Shown piece by piece: positions 21,348 through 33,039 of a DNA stretch of 64,000 nt. The stretch is from Glebionis coronaria (Eukaryota; Streptophyta; Magnoliopsida; Asterales; Asteraceae): contig CM046882.1 of assembly GCA_025667525.1 (NCBI GenBank), forward strand, positions 548,898,630 through 548,962,629, in the 5' to 3' direction. The notes beneath the pieces were generated by a model, which was not told where the DNA came from, made no database searches, and was given only the letters and a program-made list of their open reading frames with translations. Both the position numbers and the translations under genes were made by a program. Within the stretch, counting starts at the first letter, position 1, and each line of letters begins with the position of its first letter.

Positions 21348-22562
21348 ATCTCCCCTTTTTTTATTCCGACAATACATAACCTCAATCAAGTAAAAGATAA
21401 GATTTTCTTATACGAGTTTATTTCATTTCTCCCCCTTTGTCGAAGCCAAAAGGTAGCAAAAGTCTTTGTAGAAGAGAAGAATCAGACTTTGCTAATGCTC
21501 CCCTTTGGTGCTTACTCCCCCTTGCTTAGGCAGAAGGGTTAGAAGAACAAAAGAGACACCCAACATAATATAGCAAATGTTACACAATAAAAAGAATTAA
21601 GAAGAGAAGCGAAAGATATCCAAGATCCATAATAAATCATGTTAATCCAATAACATGAAAAGATACAAGAAAAAAACAAGTCATACAAAGATGTATGAAA
21701 CACAAGCCTAAAACTTAAGCATAAATTTAATCTTAGTTACACTAGACTTCTAAAATTTGCTTAAATTAGATGTCTTATTAATAAGCAACCCACATGCTGA
21801 ATTAGAAGACGAAGTGGTAGCGGAATATGGTGGTGGAGTCTTGGAAATGGTCTCGTAGTCATAATAGAGAGGAGGATTGAGTAGGAGACTCTTGATGTAA
21901 TTCAACTCATCATAGACATGAGACATGGCAAGATGTTGATTTGACAACAATGACAATATGTTCTATGATGCATGACATTATCATGTGATGAAGGAAGAAC
22001 AAAAAAGGGAAGTGGTGTGGAAAAGAAGAGTTTCCAAAATTAATTTCCTTTGAAGGAGAAAAGATTTGATTTGGTGTGTTCTTGGGTGAATTTGGATTGA
22101 AAGAAATAGGGGAAAATAAAGGTGAATCAAGGCTTTAATTTGGTGAATAAGACATTTTAATTTGAGAAATGGATGCAAAATGCTTAGGGTTAAGTAGAGA
22201 AAGCACAAAATATATTGGTAGTGGTCAAAGGTTTGAAACAAAGATTACAAAAAGTGTTGGAGCAATTTTGGAGTTTAAAAAAACCCGTTTTTGTTTCCTT
22301 TTGCCCGCGATTTAACAAATGTATCCGCGGTCCATATATATATGGATCCACCAAACATTTAAGGATCCGCCGAAAGAGGGTGAGTTTTGAAGGACAAGGA
22401 GAATTTTCTAATTCAGAAAATCCTAATATTTTAGTCTAACTTATCATAAAGCCATGCTTAAGAGCAAGAAAAGACTAAGAAACACACAAAAACTCAACAA
22501 ACACGACTTTGACCAAAATTCTTAGATTTTAAAGTAAAATCAATGTTGGAGGTATGATTATC
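21348..22562 (-). other. 3' non-coding region of the outer SIRE element, distal part
   Basis: It starts beside the LTR with a polypurine tract (minus strand AAAAAAGGGGAGAT) followed by three more purine-rich tracts (about 21430, 21499, 21515). There is no env-like ORF longer than about 90 codons. The dyad module recurs at 22307-22370. The region continues at 28796 beyond the inner element and is clearly homologous to 23804-25060. Confidence 0.75.
22307..22370. repeat. Dyad module, copy 2 (outer 3' non-coding region)
   Basis: A 64-bp version: GCGATT, CGCGGTCC, GGATCC and GGATCCGC at the corresponding places. The centre is TA-rich (CATATATATATGG). Confidence 0.75.
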
Positions 22563-22567
22563 TAGAC

Positions 22568-23803
22568 TATAGAAACTAGAAGGGGGGAGGGGTTGAATAG
22601 TTTCTAAAATTTTACTTGTCAAAAGACGGTTTTCAAAAATCATTTTCAAAAACTTAGACTTAAGTGATTATGTGAAATATTCTTATGCACAATATGAACA
22701 AGGGATAGTGCAACTAAACTAATAATCACAAGTATAAAGAATAATGAATGTAAAGAGATAAGGAAAAGAAAGATCAAACCAAACACTAAGGATTTATAGT
22801 TGTTCGGCAACGAAGCTCACTCCTCGTCCCTACTCCACTCCTCGAGTACTCCTTACTCGAGAGTTCACTAATCAACAAGCTCCTTAAGGTGGAGAAACCG
22901 TACACAACGTTGGTTATCCAATTTCCGACTCTAAGCTAAAAGTCGAGCCCTAATCTTAGCTAGGACCAATCTACACCAATATACTTTAAGGACCAAGTAT
23001 TAACCTTAATACATATACAACGTCCAAATAGACACAACTACTTGGATCCTCACAACAATGACACAACAATGAATAAATAAGATTTGATCTTCAATGGATC
23101 TTTAAGGTAGACACAACACTTCAAGGATGAAAGTGTTCTCTCTTTGCACTTGGAGAGGAAGAGATGGGAGAAGAAAGATTCACTTCTAAACAAGTAGTAA
23201 TCAACCAAATGACCAAGGATTTGAGTGATTTTAGAAATATGAAAGAATCTGGAAATATATGTGCATAAGAAGTGAAGAGAAAATCTGATAATGATCCACT
23301 ATTTATTAGACAAGGCTCCAACGGCTATATCTGGCCGCGGTTCCTTATAGCTACCCGTGGTTCCTTATCAATAAGGAACTGCATATCCACTTAAGGAGCC
23401 GCTGGAGTCGACTCTGTTCCTTTTTGTATTTTAGTGGTATGCTTCAAATCTGGTGATTAAAATATCTTGAAAGGATATTCCAAACCAAGATAGAATATGC
23501 CATTTTCAAATTTTCAAATAACTAATTTAATTAAACATTTTCTTCAAGATAAAGTTTAATAAAAACTTGTCACGCTTAATAAAAAGTAAGTTTTAAGAAA
23601 AGATTAAATCCTTGATCACTCAATTAGGATGAGTACTTGTATGTACATAGCTTAAGTGATAATGGTTGAAATGAAAAATACTTGAACTCAAGAATTCATT
23701 TTTTGTTGTTTTCGTAAATGCTTGTTTTTACATATTTGTCGTAATCAAAACAAAGCGAGACCAAAAAATGCAAGTCACGTTTTTAGGCATCATTGCATTA
23801 ACA
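22568..23803 (-). repeat. 3' LTR of the inner SIRE element
   Basis: 1,236 bp; it begins TATAGAAACTAG, where the expected TG is TA, and ends GCATTAACA. It is followed by a purine tract on the minus strand (AAAAGGGGTAGAT). Confidence 0.9.
23337..23402. repeat. Dyad module, copy 3 (inner 3' LTR)
   Basis: 66 bp: GCGGTTCC at 0, GTGGTTCC at 20, GGAACTGC at 38 and GGAGCCGC at 58. Confidence 0.85.
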
Positions 23804-25332
23804 ATCTACCCCTTTTTGATTTTGACAATACATAAACTCAATCACATAAAAAACAAGATTTTCGAAGACGAGTTTATCTCATTTCTCCCCCTTTGTCGAA
23901 GCAAAAAGGTTGCAAAAGTCTTTGTAGAAGAGAAGAATCGGACTTTGTAAATGCTCCCCCTTGGTGCTTACTCCCCCTTGCTTGGGGCACCAAGGAATCG
24001 AGATATGGTGACAAGCTACATAGAAGGGTTAGTAGAAGAGAAGAGTCACCCAACAAGATATAGCAAAGGTCACACAAAAAAAATAAAAGAGAAGAGACCA
24101 AGATCCAAGATAAGTCATGTTAAAAGAAAAACATGAATAAAAGATACAAGGAAACAAAACATACAAAGATGTATGTGAAAAATAAAACAAGCCAAAAGAG
24201 AAGCATAAATCTAATCCTAGTTAAATTAGAACTCTAAGATTTGCTTGAACTAGATGTCTTGAAGGTAAGCAACCAATGCTTAGATAAAAGACAAAGTAGT
24301 GGTGGAAGGAGATGGTGGCGGCTTGGTAGTAATCTCATAGTCATAGTGAAGAGGAGGTTTGACTAAGAGACTCTTGATGTAATTCAACTCCTCATAGATA
24401 TGATCCATAGAAAGATATTGATATTGGCAACAATGACAATATGTTTCATGATGCATGATATTATCATGTGAAGGAAGAAGAACACTAAAGGATAGTGGTG
24501 GAAGAAAAGAAGTTCCACAATCAACATTCTTAGAAGGAGAAGAAATGTGATTTTGAGTGTTCTTGGGTGAATTGGGATTGAAAGAAATTGGAGAAAATGG
24601 AGGAGAATAAAGGCTTATTTGGAGAATAAGACATTTTGATTTGAGAAAGGATACAAAATGCTTAGGGTTAAATAGAGAAAGCTTAAGATATTTTGAGGGT
24701 GGTCAAAGGGTTGAAACAAAGATTCCAAAAAGTGTTGGAGCAAATTTGGAGTTTCAGAAATACCCGAAATAGGAAGCACTGCCTACGGTTCCTTTTCTCC
24801 ACCAGCGGTTCCACATTGATATGGAGCCGCGGTCTCTTTAAAGAACCGCCTACAATGGGTGGATTTTGGTGATGAAGGAGGATTTTCTAATTTAGCAAAT
24901 CCTATTTTTCTAGTCTAACTAATCATAGAGATATGCTAAAAAGCAAAGATAGACAAAGAAAACACACAAGAACTCACCAAACAAGGTTTTGACCAAAATA
25001 CATGGATGTTATAAAAAATCGATGCTGGAGGTGTGTTGAACTAGACAACAAGTCATGACACAAAGATCCTCCATAGTTCACCTTTGTTCTTGCTATACTT
25101 GAGAGACACATACATATTAATTATGTAAGCTCAATATTAATAGCAAGAAGCTATGAAAAACGTTTTTAGATTGAATTAACAATGCAAAAACATTTCTCGA
25201 CCATTTTCGAAAGAACTTTGAGAATTTTGAAAAAGAGAAGAGAGGTTTTCCAAAAAGAGTTTGCAAGACTCAATGACTCAAAGAGAGAAAAGACTCAAAA
25301 GAGAAAAAAGACGCGATTAATAAAATGTGAAA
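23804..25332 (-). other. 3' non-coding region of the inner SIRE element
   Basis: Four C-rich tracts on the plus strand (about 23806, 23886, 23954, 23970) are polypurine-tract-like on the minus strand. There is no env-like ORF. The dyad module occurs at 24785-24849. Confidence 0.7.
24785..24849. repeat. Dyad module, copy 4 (inner 3' non-coding region)
   Basis: 65 bp: ACGGTTCC, GCGGTTCC, GGAGCCGC and GAACCGC at the corresponding positions. Confidence 0.8.
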
Positions 25333-27300
25333 TTAAGGAATATGTTCCATTAAACCTAGACCTAGACGCAAGTAATTAAAAGGTTCCCTCTTAAGTGGCT
25401 TAGTGAAGATATCGGCTAAGTTTTCTACCAAGGGTACCTTCTCAATCGAAATGTTCCCCTTTTGAACATTATACCTAAGGAAATGGTGGCGAATCTCTAT
25501 GTGCTTGGTTCGCGAATGTTGCACGGGATTCTTGCTAAGGTCTATTGCACCCTTATTGTCGCACATGATGGGAACATCATCAAGAGAAATCCTGTAATCA
25601 ACAAGTGCTTGCTTCATCCATAGTGCTTGTTGACAAGCTTTACTGGCACTCACATACTCATCTTCCGTGGTGGATATTGCAAGAGCGGTTTGTTTCTTGG
25701 AGAACCAAGAAGTTAAACAACAACTCATGAAGGTACAAACTCCACTAGTGCTTTTCCGGTCCATAAAATCTCCCGCATGATCCGAGTCCGCGTAGACAAT
25801 GGTTTCTACGTCGGTCCCTTTAGGATACCATTATCTTAAATGTATAGTGCCCTTAATGTATCGGAAGATACGTTTAACCGCTTCAAGGTGAGAGGTTTTG
25901 GGACCCTCTTGGAAGCGAGCACAAAGGCAAACACTAAACATGATATCCGGTCGACTTGCCGTTAGGTACAACAAACTACCAATCATACCTCTATATTTGG
26001 TGTTGTCTACCGACTCACAATCATCATCTACGGTGAGTTTAGTATCCGAGGCCATAGGGGGGTCTTCATCGGTCTAGAGTCTTCTAATCCAAATTTCTTT
26101 AGCATTTGTTTAACATACTTTGATTGATTAAAGAATATACCATCGTCCATTTGTTTAATTTGGAGTCCTAAAAAGAAGTTAAGTTCTCCCATCATACTCA
26201 TTTCAAACTCGTCATGCATGATTTTGGCAAAGACATCACACAATGATTGACAAGTTGAACCAAATATAATGTCATCAACATATATTTGTACGATAATGAG
26301 GTGAGAACATTTCTTCTTTGTAAAGAGCGTATTGTCTACTATCCCCACTCATGTTTTACAAGAAATTTAAGTCTATCATACCAAGCTTTAGGTGCTTGTT
26401 TGAGACCATAAAGAGCTTTCTTAAGCTTGTAAACATGATCCGGTTTCTCAAAATCTATGAAGCTGGGAGGTTGAGCCACATATACCTCCTCATTGATCAA
26501 ACCGTTAAGAAACACACTCTTTACATCCATTTGTTGAAGCTTAAAGTATAAGGCACAAGCGTAGGCTAAAGGATTCTAATGGATTCTAATCTTGATACGG
26601 GTGCGTAAGTCTCGTAATAATCAATACCTTCTTGTTGATTATAGCCTTGAGCTACAAGTCTAGCCTTGTTACGAGACACAACACCATTCTCGTCTAACTT
26701 ATTCCTATATACCCATTTGGTTCCTATAATGGTAGAACTTCTAGGTGGAGTAACAAGTTCCCAAACGTCATTAACAATGAATTGATTCAATTCTTCATGC
26801 ATAGCGATGACCCAACTCTCATTCATCAAAGCTTCTTTAACATTATTTGGTTCAATCAAGGAGACGAAACAAAAGAAGTTACTTTGATTATGGACTTGAG
26901 ATCTTAGAGTCCTTTGATTTAATTCGCCGTGACTTTGGCTCTCCACTTTAGATGCAACGCCCTAAGAAACTTCCTAACATTGTTCTTGCTTGAAAAACCT
27001 TCATCAAGTGCTTTTAGACTAGTAATAATAGTGTTAAATCTAGTAAATGCACTATCAATAGTTTCATCTTCTAAGATGATAAATTGTTTATATTGTTGAA
27101 CAAGAAGATCGATTTTACTTTCTTTTACTTGGCCATTACCTTGGTGGGTTACTAAAAGAGTGTTCCAGATATCTTTAGCGGTTTCACACATAAAAATCCT
27201 TTCGTACTCTTTCTTTGGTAAAGCATTATAAATCACCATTTTAGCCTCATTATTTAGCAAGTTTCCTTTTAGTGTCATCATTAGCTTTGTCAAATGTGAC
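25333..27300 (-). pseudogene. Inner SIRE gag-RT-RNase H remnant with internal deletion
   Basis: The gag core (KMVIYNALPKKEYERIFM ... [12 protein letters not shown], 27293-26940) passes directly into the start of RT ([18 protein letters not shown], then [13 protein letters not shown]). The zinc knuckle, protease and integrase are absent. RT continues in other frames with KKALYGLKQAPKAWYDRL and QIYVDDIIFGS, where YVDD is intact, then RNase H (MDRKSTSGVCTFMSC, TALAISTTEDEYVSASKA, FTKPLKREPFNYLR), ending near 25333. At least three frameshifts are present. It has neither integrase nor an uninterrupted frame, so it is dead, but it could have been moved in trans. Confidence 0.85.
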
Positions 27301-27542
27301 TAACTGTTTGCTTTTAGAAACTTCATTATATTGATAAGGCAAAAAAATCACCATGGGTAATAACATGCCAAAGATTTAAAGTTTTTGATTTCACATAAGT
27401 CTCAAATATATTTTTCCAATAAATAAAACTATCGGTTTCAAAAAGAGGTGGTCTTTGCACAGATTGCCCTTCTATGTGCTTGTTGGAATCCATAAATCGA
27501 TTCAAGTTTTAAAATACAATATATTTTAAAAAGGATTGAGCA

Positions 27543-27561
27543 ACCACTCTCTGATACCAAT
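27543..27561 (-). other. Primer binding site of the inner SIRE element
   Basis: The minus strand reads TTGGTATCAGAGAGTGG beside the 5' LTR, complementary to initiator Met-tRNA. Confidence 0.75.
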
Positions 27562-28790
27562 TTTAGAAATTAGAAGGGGGTTGAATAGTTTCTTAAAATT
27601 TACTTGTCAAAAGACGATTTTCAAAAATCCTTTTCAAAAACTTAGACTTGAGTGATTATGTGAAATCTTCTTATGCACAATATGAACAAGGGATAGTGCA
27701 ACTAGACTAATAATCACAAGTATAAAGAATAATAAATGTAAAGAGATAAGAAAGCTAAAGATCAAACCAAACACCAAGGATTTATAGTGGTTCGGCAACG
27801 AAGCTCACTCCTAGTCCCTACTCCACTCCTCGTGTACTCCTTACTCGAGAGTTCACTAATCAACAAGCTCCTTAAGGTGGAGAAATCGTACACAACGTTG
27901 CTTATCCAATTTCTAACTCTAAGATAAAAGTCAAGCCCTAATCTTAGCTATGACCAATCTACACCAATATACTTTAAGGACCAAGTATTAACCTTAATAC
28001 ATACATAACTTCCAAATAGACACAACTACTTGGATCTTCACAACAATGACACAACAATGAATAAATAAGATTTGATATTCAATGGATCTTTAAGGTAGAC
28101 ACAACACTTCAAGGATGAAAGTGTTTTTCTCTTTGCACTTGGAGAGGAAGAGATGAGAGAAGAAAGATTCACTTCTAAACAAGTAGTAATCAACCAAATG
28201 ACCAAGGATTTGAGTGATTTTAGAAGTATGAAATAATCTGGAAAAATATGTGCAAACGAGGTGAAGAGAAAATCTGAGAATGGTCCACTATTTATAAGAC
28301 AAGGCTCCAACGGCTATATCTGGCCGCGGTTCCTTATAGCTACTCGCGGTTCCTTATCGATAAGGAACCGCATAGACACTTAAGGAGCCGCCGAAGTAGA
28401 CTCCGCTCCTTTTGTCTTTTAGTGTTATGCTTCAAATATGGTGATTAAAATATCTTGAAAGGATATTCCAAACCAAGATAGAATATGCCATTTTCAAATT
28501 TTCAAATAGTTAATTTAATAAAACATTTTCTTAAAGATAAAGTTTAATAAAGACTTGTCACACTTAATAAAAAGTGAGTTTTAAGAAAAGATTAAATCCT
28601 TGATCACTTAATTAGGATGAGTACTTGTTTGTACATACTTTAAGTGATAATGGTTGAAATTAAAAATACTTGAACTCAAGAATTCGTTTTTCGTTGTTTT
28701 CGTAAATGCTTGTTTTTACATATTGTCGTAATCAAAACAAAGCGAGACCGAAAAATGCAAGTAATGTTTTTAGGCATCATTGCATTAACA
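27562..28790 (-). repeat. 5' LTR of the inner SIRE element
   Basis: 1,229 bp, ending GCATTAACA directly before the TAGAC duplication. Confidence 0.9.
28326..28391. repeat. Dyad module, copy 5 (inner 5' LTR; best-preserved)
   Basis: 66 bp: GCGGTTCC at 0, GCGGTTCC at 20, GGAACCGC at 38 and GGAGCCGC at 58. Three of four octamers are exact. Confidence 0.9.
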
Positions 28791-28795
28791 TAGAC

Positions 28796-29072
28796 AAATA
28801 GTCATGACAGATTATGATAATACATGAATCCTCCATAGTTCAATGTTGTTCTCGCTATAACTGAGTGACCCATACATATGAATTATGTATGTTCGATGTC
28901 AATAGCAAGAAACCATGAAAAACGTTTTAGATTGAATTAACAATGCAAAAATATTTCTCGACCATTTTAGAAAGAAATTTGAGACATTTTGAAAAATAGT
29001 GAAAAAAATTATCAAAAGAGTTTAACGAGACTCAAAGACTCAAAGAAAATAAAGACACAAAAGAGAAAAGAC
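28796..29072 (-). other. 3' non-coding region of the outer SIRE element, proximal part
   Basis: Continues from 22562 across the inner insertion. AT-rich, no ORF. Confidence 0.6.
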
Positions 29073-32000
29073 TCAATAAAACAAGCACAATAAAGGTATA
29101 TGTTCCATCAAACCTAGACCTAGACGCAAGTAATTAAAAGGTTCCAACTTAAGTGGCTTAGTGAAGATGTCGGCTAAGTTTTCTACCGAGGGTACCTTCT
29201 CAATCGAAATGTTCCCCTTTTGAACATTATCCCTAAGGAAATGGTGGTGAATCTCTATGTGCTTAGTTCGCGAATGTTGCACGGGATTCTTACTATGGTC
29301 AATGTCACCCTTATTATCACACATGATGGGAACATCATTGAGTGTAATACCGTAATCAACAAGCGCGTGCTTCATCCATAGAGCTTGTTGACAAGCTTTA
29401 CCGGCGCTGACATACTCGGCTTCCGTAGTGGATATGGAAAGAGCGGTTTGTTTCTTAGAGAACCAAGAAGTTAAACAATAACCCATGAAGGTACAAATAC
29501 CGCTAGTGCTTTTCCGGTCCACATAGTCTCCCGCATGATCCGATTCGGCGTATACTATGGTTTCTACGCCGGTCCCTTTAGGATACCATAATCCTAAATG
29601 CACAGTGCCTTTAATGTATTGGAAAATACACTTAACCGCTTCAAGATGAGAGGTTTAGGAGCCTCTTGGAAGCGAGCACAAAGCCAAAAACTAAACATGA
29701 TATCTGGTCGACTTGTCGTTAGGTATAACAAACTAACAATCATACCTCTATATTTGGTATTGTCTACCGACGCACAATCATCATCTACGGTGAGTTTAGG
29801 ATCCGAGGCCATGGGAGTCTTCATAGGTTTAGGGTCCTCTAATCCAAATTTCTTTAGCATTTCTTTAACATACTTAGATAGATTAAATAAAATACCATCA
29901 TCCACTTGTCTAATTTGGAGTCGTAAAAAGAAGTTAAGTTCACCCATCATGCTCATTTCAAACTCATCATGCATGATTTTGGCAAAGTCATCACACATAC
30001 TTTGACAAGTTAAACCAAATATAATGTCATAAACATATATTTGAACAATGATAAGGTGAGATCCTTTCTTCTTTATAAAGAGCGTACTGTCTACCATCCC
30101 CATGGTATACTCATATTTTACAATAAATGCTTTAAGCTTTTTCATATCGGATTTGGGTGCTTGTTTAAGACCATAAAGAGCTTTCTTAAGCTTGTAGATA
30201 TGATCCAGTTTCTCAAAATCAATGAAGCCGGGAGGTTGAGCCACATATACCTCCTCATTGATAAAACCGTTAAGAAATGCACTCTTTACATCCATTGTTG
30301 AAGCTTAAAGTCTAGAGCACAGGCATAAGCTAAAAGGATCCTAATAGACTCTAACCTTGTTACCGGCGTGTATGTCTCATCATAATCAATACCTTCTTGT
30401 TTATTATAGCCTTGAGCTACAAGTCTAGCCTTTTTAAGAGATACAACATCGTTCTCATCTAACTTATTAATATAGACCCATTTGGTTCCTATAATGGTAG
30501 TGCTTCTAGGTAGAGGAACAAGTTCCGAAACACCATTAGCAATGAATTGATTCAATTTTCTTGCATGGCGATGACCCAACTCTTATCTATCAAAGCTTCT
30601 TTAACATTCTTAGGTTCAATCAAGGAGATGAAACAAAAAAGTTACTTTGATCTTGGACTTGAGATCTAAGGGTCCTTTGATTAAGGTCGCCTATGACGTT
30701 ATCAAGAGCATGATCCTTCGACTCTTTAATGTTTACTCCCTTTTCAACATCAAGGTCTTCAACTCCTAGTTTTATAACCTCTTTGGCTTTAACTATGTCT
30801 AATTCATCTAAGTCATCATCTACCAAAGGTGGTGTCTTAGATAAAGGTGGAGTTTCATCGAATATCACGTTGAGTGATTCTTCGATTACACTCGAGGTTC
30901 TATTGAGGACTATGTAGGCTTTACTAGTTTGAGAATAACCTAAAAAGATACATTCGTACGAATTTGGGTAGAACTTAGTAAGGTAATCTTTGGTGTTGAG
31001 AATGAAGCACTTGCTTCCAAACACCTTAAAGTATTCTAATGTGGGTTTCTTACCTTTAAGAATCTCATAGGGTGTCTTTTCTAGAAAAGGTCAAACAAGA
31101 ATACGGTTGAAAATATAGGTCGATGTGTCAACGGCATTGCACCAAAAATTTTGAGGCAAGGATTGCTCGTTTAGCATGGTCCTACTCATCTCTTGGATAG
31201 TCTTATTCTTCCTTTCAACTGCCCCATTTGATTGTGGAGTGCGAGGAGCCGAGAAGTTATGGGAAATACCATCAGCTTCATAAAAGGCACCAAATTGCAC
31301 TTCATTATCAAATTCCCTACCAGGATCCGTCCTAATAGAAACAATTGGACATCCTAATTGATTTTGGATCATTCGACTAAAGACTTCAAAATGATCGAAA
31401 GCTTCATTCTTATTAGCCAAAAATCTAGTCCAAGTGAATCACGAATAGTCATCAACTATAACTAGGGTATAAAGGTTACCTTCATAACTCTGTATGGCGG
31501 AAGGTCCAAAGAGATCCATATGTAGGATCTCTAGGCACCGAGAGTTCAAAACAAAATTCTTGGCCTTGTGACTTGAGTGAACTTGCTTCTCAACTTTGCA
31601 AGCATCAAAAGTGACTATCAAACTTCATCTTGGGTAGATGTCTTACCAACTCCTTAGAGACTAAAGATTGAATCAAACACATATTATCGTGCCCTAATAT
31701 CCTATGCCAAAGAGTAGAACTATCATCTAAAGTCGTTAGACATAAGTTGTCCTTAGACTTCCTATTGACCTTCATGACATAAACCCATGCTTTCTAACAC
31801 CTTTTCCAATGACCTTTCCATCTTTTACGATCTCGCTATCATGTTCGGAAAAGATGACCTTACACTTATTGTCACAAAGTTGACCTATGCTTAGTAAATT
31901 AAAACCTAAGTTATCCACGTGCTCAACATTTTCAATGGTCATGGAGTCAAGAGAGACCGTACCTTTGCCAATGATGTTACCACGTAGTTTACTAGCGAAT

Positions 32001-32116
32001 GTGACGTTACCTCCATTATATGCTTTGTAAGTAGAGAACATACTTCGATTACCCGTCATGTGTTTAGAACAACCACTATCCTTAATCCACTTGTCGGGCT
32101 CCAAATAAATTCCCAA
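29073..32116 (-). pseudogene. Outer SIRE pol: protease, integrase, RT, RNase H
   Basis: In order: protease with KDSGCSKHMTGNRSMF (32116); a GAG-pre-integrase/integrase boundary with LHMDLFGPSAIQSYEGN (31621); the integrase core with IRTDPGREFDNEVQFGAF and PQSNGAVERKNKTIQEM (31420); the integrase C-terminal region (MFGSKCFILNTKDYLTKF); RT with MDVKSAFLNGFINEEVYVA; and RNase H with DRKSTSGICTFMGY and STTEAEYVSAGKACQQALWM to LADIFTKPLKLEPFNY. The RT active site reads QIYVYDIIFG: the first catalytic Asp of YVDD is Tyr. Five or more frame breaks separate the blocks. Confidence 0.88.
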
Positions 32117-32640
32117 TCATATCTAGGTAACAACACACAAAATTAAACATTTGGTCCCCCAATATCTCATGGGTCCAAAGCTATTAGTTCCAAACATCCC
32201 TTGCATTTGGTTGGGATGCATGAATAGAGGAAACATACCCCACAGAGAAAAACATTGATGTTGGAAATTATTCCAATTCATATGAGCATTTTGATGTCCA
32301 TTGTTTTTCTTAGGTGTTTTAGACCTTGATCTATAACTATTATTATTTCTAGGTGTGGGTATCTTACTCCTAGGTCGTGACTTAGAGTGTTCATTGTTTT
32401 TAGGTGTAGGTGTTCTACTTCTAGGCCTTGAACCATTTCGTACTCTTGAAGGATTAGATTATTTTCTTGAGTGATCCTTCATTCCCATTAAAGGTTTACT
32501 TAAAGGTGTATAAAACTTATTAAGCTTCCTTTTATCAAGAATAGGTAATTTGACATTGTTAATAACAAGATGTTTTGGCCCTTTACCTAAAATAGATTTT
32601 TCAGAAAGTTGAGAATCTTCACTTTTAAGAATTTCTGTCC

Positions 32641-32705
32641 GCGATTCATTATCATGCCCCGCGGTTCCATATTATATGGAACCACCACGTATTTTATGGA
32701 TCCGC
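32641..32705. repeat. Dyad module, copy 6 (within gag reading frame)
   Basis: 65 bp: GCGATTC, GCGGTTCC (32661), GGAACC (about 32679) and GGATCCGC (32698). It lies in the open gag frame and encodes [17 protein letters not shown] on the minus strand. Confidence 0.8.
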
Positions 32706-33004
32706 GGGCAACAGACCTTTTTTCTGAAAACGTAACTTGTTTTGGTTCACTAGTAAATGCTTCATTAGTGTCAAAACCTAAACCAAGTCTTTCTTTAGAA
32801 TAGATTTGTCTACTTAACATGTCGTCATGAGCACTAGTACTTTTCATGAATTTTTCCAATTTAATGGAGGTGCTCTTGAGATCTTCAGTCTCTTGTCTAA
32901 GACTTTCACAACTTAGACAACCTAAGTCAACTTCCTTATTTTTCTCCAACTTAGCTAATTTAGCTTTTAGTTCACTAATCTCATTTTCAAGTTTAGTTCT
33001 AGTT

Positions 33005-33039
33005 TTTTTTGGGTAAAGGGTTACCCCGGTAAATATATT
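33005..33039 (-). mobile_element. 35-bp retroposed insert with 16-bp target duplication
   Basis: AAGTTTAGTTCTAGTT occurs at 32989-33004 and again at 33040-33055. Between them is TTTTTTGGGTAAAGGG...ATATATT, whose minus strand ends in a poly-A run. A long duplication plus an A tail is the hallmark of LINE-type target-primed reverse transcription with extreme 5' truncation. The 51-bp gain is a multiple of three, so the gag frame survived with TRTKL duplicated. Confidence 0.75.

Larger units (their letters stand above)
22568..28790 (-). mobile_element. Inner SIRE/Maximus-type Copia, internally deleted
   Basis: LTRs at 22568-23803 and 27562-28790, primer site just below the 5' LTR, and TAGAC duplicated perfectly on both sides (22563-22567 and 28791-28795). 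Host sequence reads through when the element is removed: it matches the element's own equivalent region near 25030-25070, confirming insertion into a relative. The coding part has lost the end of gag, protease, integrase and the start of RT, about 3 kb relative to the outer copy. Confidence 0.92.

Noticed and set aside
21348..25332. An env-like gene downstream of SIRE pol
   Set aside because: SIRE relatives can have one, but no frame above about 90 codons with a signal or membrane pattern exists in either copy here.
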